A program made the translations under genes and the position numbers. The notes beneath the pieces were generated by a model that searched no databases, was not told where the DNA came from, and saw only the letters and a list, made by a program, of their open reading frames with translations. DNA of 64,000 bases, taken from contig NZ_NSDM01000003.1 in NCBI RefSeq assembly GCF_030852425.1, positions 62,001-126,000 on the forward strand, in the 5' to 3' direction. Numbering within the stretch: position 1 is the stretch's first letter; the number at the start of each line of letters is the position of its first letter. This document shows positions 62,667 to 64,000 of this stretch, in pieces. The DNA comes from Saccharothrix longispora. GTDB lineage: Bacteria > Actinomycetota > Actinomycetes > Mycobacteriales > Pseudonocardiaceae.

Positions 62667-64000
62667 CCTTCGGCACCAGGCGGTCCCGGCGGAACGCGAA
62701 CAGCGCGATGTCGTCCTTCTTGTCCTGCCCGAAATCGGCCAGCAGGCGGTCGCACAGCACGTCCATGTCGTCGTCGTGCGCCACCGCCGTCCGCAGCCGC
62801 TCCATGCCCTCGTCCAGGTCCGCGCCGGAGTGCTCGACCAGGCCGTCGGTGGTGAGCAGCACCACCGAGCCCACCGGCAGGGCGAACTCGGTCGCGGGCG
62901 GGCGGGCGAGGCCGATGCCGAGCAGCGGGCCCCGCACGTCCAGGTAGCGGGTGCCGGAGGCGTCGGCGACCAGCGGCGGGATGTGGCCGCCGTTGGCCAC
63001 CAGCACCGTCTCCTCGGCGGGGTCGACCACCATCAGGCACATGGTGGTGAGCCCGCGGACGCCGTGGAACTTCCCGATCATCGCGTCGATGCGGCGCAGG
63101 ATCTCCACCGGGTCGGTCTCGTGCACGGCGTAGGCGCGCAGGGCGTGCCGCACCTCGCCCATGACGAGCGCCGCGGCCAGCGAGTGGCCGGTGACGTCGC
63201 CGATCGCGATCAGCAGCCGGTCGCCCAGCTCGGTGACCTCGTAGAAGTCGCCGCCGATCTCGGCGTGCGCGGACGCCGGCTCGTACCGGGCGGTCATCGG
63301 CAGGGCGGGCAGCGTGGGCAGCCGGCGCGGCAGCAGGCTGTTCTGGAGCGTCAGTGCGAGCGTGTGCTCCTCGGCGTAGGCGCGCAGGCCCTCGGCGGCC
63401 AGCGCGGTCGTCTGGGCCAGCTGGAGGACCAGGTTGCGGTCCTCCTCGGTGGCGACGGCCCCGGGCGGCACGGCCACCCGGATCGGGGCGCTGCGCGGGT
63501 TGCCCCGGGCCACCACCACCGACGCCGGGACGCCCGGCTCCCACGGCGGGTCGAGCACGGTGGAGGTGTGCGCGGGCATCCCGTCGAGCAGCGACGCGGG
63601 TTCGCTGCGCACGGCGGCCCCCGTGCTGCCGACCAGCAGCGGGCCGCCCGGCGGTGAGAGCAGGACGGTCGCGGGCGTGCCCGCCACCGACGCCGCGCCC
63701 TCGGCGGCGGCCTCGGCCAGCGCGTGGAACGTGGTGGTCGAGTTGATGCGGAGCGTGGCCGAGGTGAGCTTGGCGAGCCGGTCGGCCAGCCGCTCGGCCA
63801 GCGCGCGGGCCCGGTAGTAGCGCAGCGCCGCCTCGACCGTGGCCAGCAGCTCGCGCGGCTCGATCGGCTCGGTCAGGTAGGCGTCGGCGCCCCGGTTGAG
63901 GCCGGTGATGCGGTCCTCGGTCTCGCGGAACGCCGCCGAGACGTGCACCACGGGCACGGCCGCCGTGCGCGGGTCGCTCTTGATCCGCTCGGCGACGTCG
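62647..64000 (-). CDS. Receiver-SpoIIE phosphatase (N-terminus outside window)
   Basis: At least 450 residues, truncated at the right edge. The visible start is the second half of a receiver domain (IKSDPRTAAVPVVHVSAAFR, ITGLNRGADAYLTEPIEPRE with the conserved Lys position replaced by Thr-Glu), so the phosphoacceptor Asp is outside the window. A GAF-like linker follows (STTTFHALAEAAAEGAASVA), then an RsbU/SpoIIE-type PP2C phosphatase (LQNSLLPRRLPTLPALPMTA, AEIGGDFYEVTELGDRLLIA, IGDVTGHSLAAALVMGEVRH, LLTTDGLVEHSGADLDEGME). It would dephosphorylate an anti-sigma antagonist on receiver phosphorylation. It is convergent with the neighbouring multi-domain phosphatase and overlaps its end. Confidence 0.9.
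   Translation of the reverse strand, partial: DVAERIKSDPRTAAVPVVHVSAAFRETEDRITGLNRGADAYLTEPIEPRELLATVEAALRYYRARALAERLADRLAKLTSATLRINSTTTFHALAEAAAEGAASVAGTPATVLLSPPGGPLLVGSTGAAVRSEPASLLDGMPAHTSTVLDPPWEPGVPASVVVARGNPRSAPIRVAVPPGAVATEEDRNLVLQLAQTTALAAEGLRAYAEEHTLALTLQNSLLPRRLPTLPALPMTARYEPASAHAEIGGDFYEVTELGDRLLIAIGDVTGHSLAAALVMGEVRHALRAYAVHETDPVEILRRIDAMIGKFHGVRGLTTMCLMVVDPAEETVLVANGGHIPPLVADASGTRYLDVRGPLLGIGLARPPATEFALPVGSVVLLTTDGLVEHSGADLDEGMERLRTAVAHDDDMDVLCDRLLADFGQDKKDDIALFAFRRDRLVPKVTPSGS

Overview
The window is a very GC-rich stretch (roughly 70% or more by eye) with many GTG starts, ATGA/GTGA start-stop overlaps, SARP/NB-ARC regulators, SpoIIE/STAS signalling proteins, a SigE-type ECF sigma factor and drug-efflux genes. 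This is typical of an actinomycete, and the gene styles fit Pseudonocardiales (Saccharothrix, Actinosynnema or Lentzea-like); the genus is inference. I see no tRNA, rRNA, CRISPR, IS element or replication origin. Both ends cut genes: a cytochrome P450 on the left and a receiver/SpoIIE phosphatase on the right.

Layout. 1-5.8 kb: P450, a DrrA/DrrB-type drug exporter and a large SARP/NB-ARC activator converging on it, which looks like the edge of a secondary-metabolite or self-resistance locus. 5.8-16 kb: accessory genes (SRPBCC protein, WGR-propeller, CsbD, MerR/TipAS with a VOC protein, membrane glycosyltransferase, AraC with a VOC protein, UvrA-like DrrC-type ATPase, secreted pectate lyase). 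16-21 kb: AlkZ-like glycosylase with a divergent WYL regulator, then an arsenic-type locus (ArsR-acetyltransferase fusion, divergent ArsO-like monooxygenase, remnant of an MFS exporter). 21-25.5 kb: acyl-CoA ligase, an unusual glycosyltransferase/Gfo-Idh-MocA fusion and a divergent hydrolase. 25.5-31.6 kb: SelO, VOC gene with a broken MarR gene, PPOX protein and secreted hydrolases. 31.8-34.7 kb: QsdR-type regulator and a NarL-type two-component system with a small membrane protein. 34.8-39.3 kb: a four-gene, overlap-coupled CoA/amidohydrolase operon divergent from a MarR gene. 39.3-49.4 kb: SigE-type ECF sigma operon, ilvD, GH30 glycosidase with LacI regulator, SPL-like radical SAM enzyme, pirin and YnfA. 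49.4-53.8 kb: methyltransferase/TetR pair, a deleted NB-ARC gene and a frameshifted pentapeptide gene. 53.8-64 kb: xfp-ackA bypass, a decayed P-type ATPase, a striking inverted-repeat array, and STAS/SpoIIE regulators.

Themes. Many regulator/target pairs carry visible palindromes in their shared promoter (MarR at 27.4 and 38.8 kb, ArsR at 19.4, LacI at 45.1, TetR at 49.4, WYL at 17.5). A notable number of genes are decaying: the MFS remnant, a MarR gene, a hydrolase remnant, an NB-ARC gene, the pentapeptide gene and the P-type ATPase, with a possible lesion in the MerR gene. The least explained structures are the array of 14-mers at about 22-bp spacing at 59.3-59.5 kb, a related element at 46.13 kb, and the GT2-MocA fusion.
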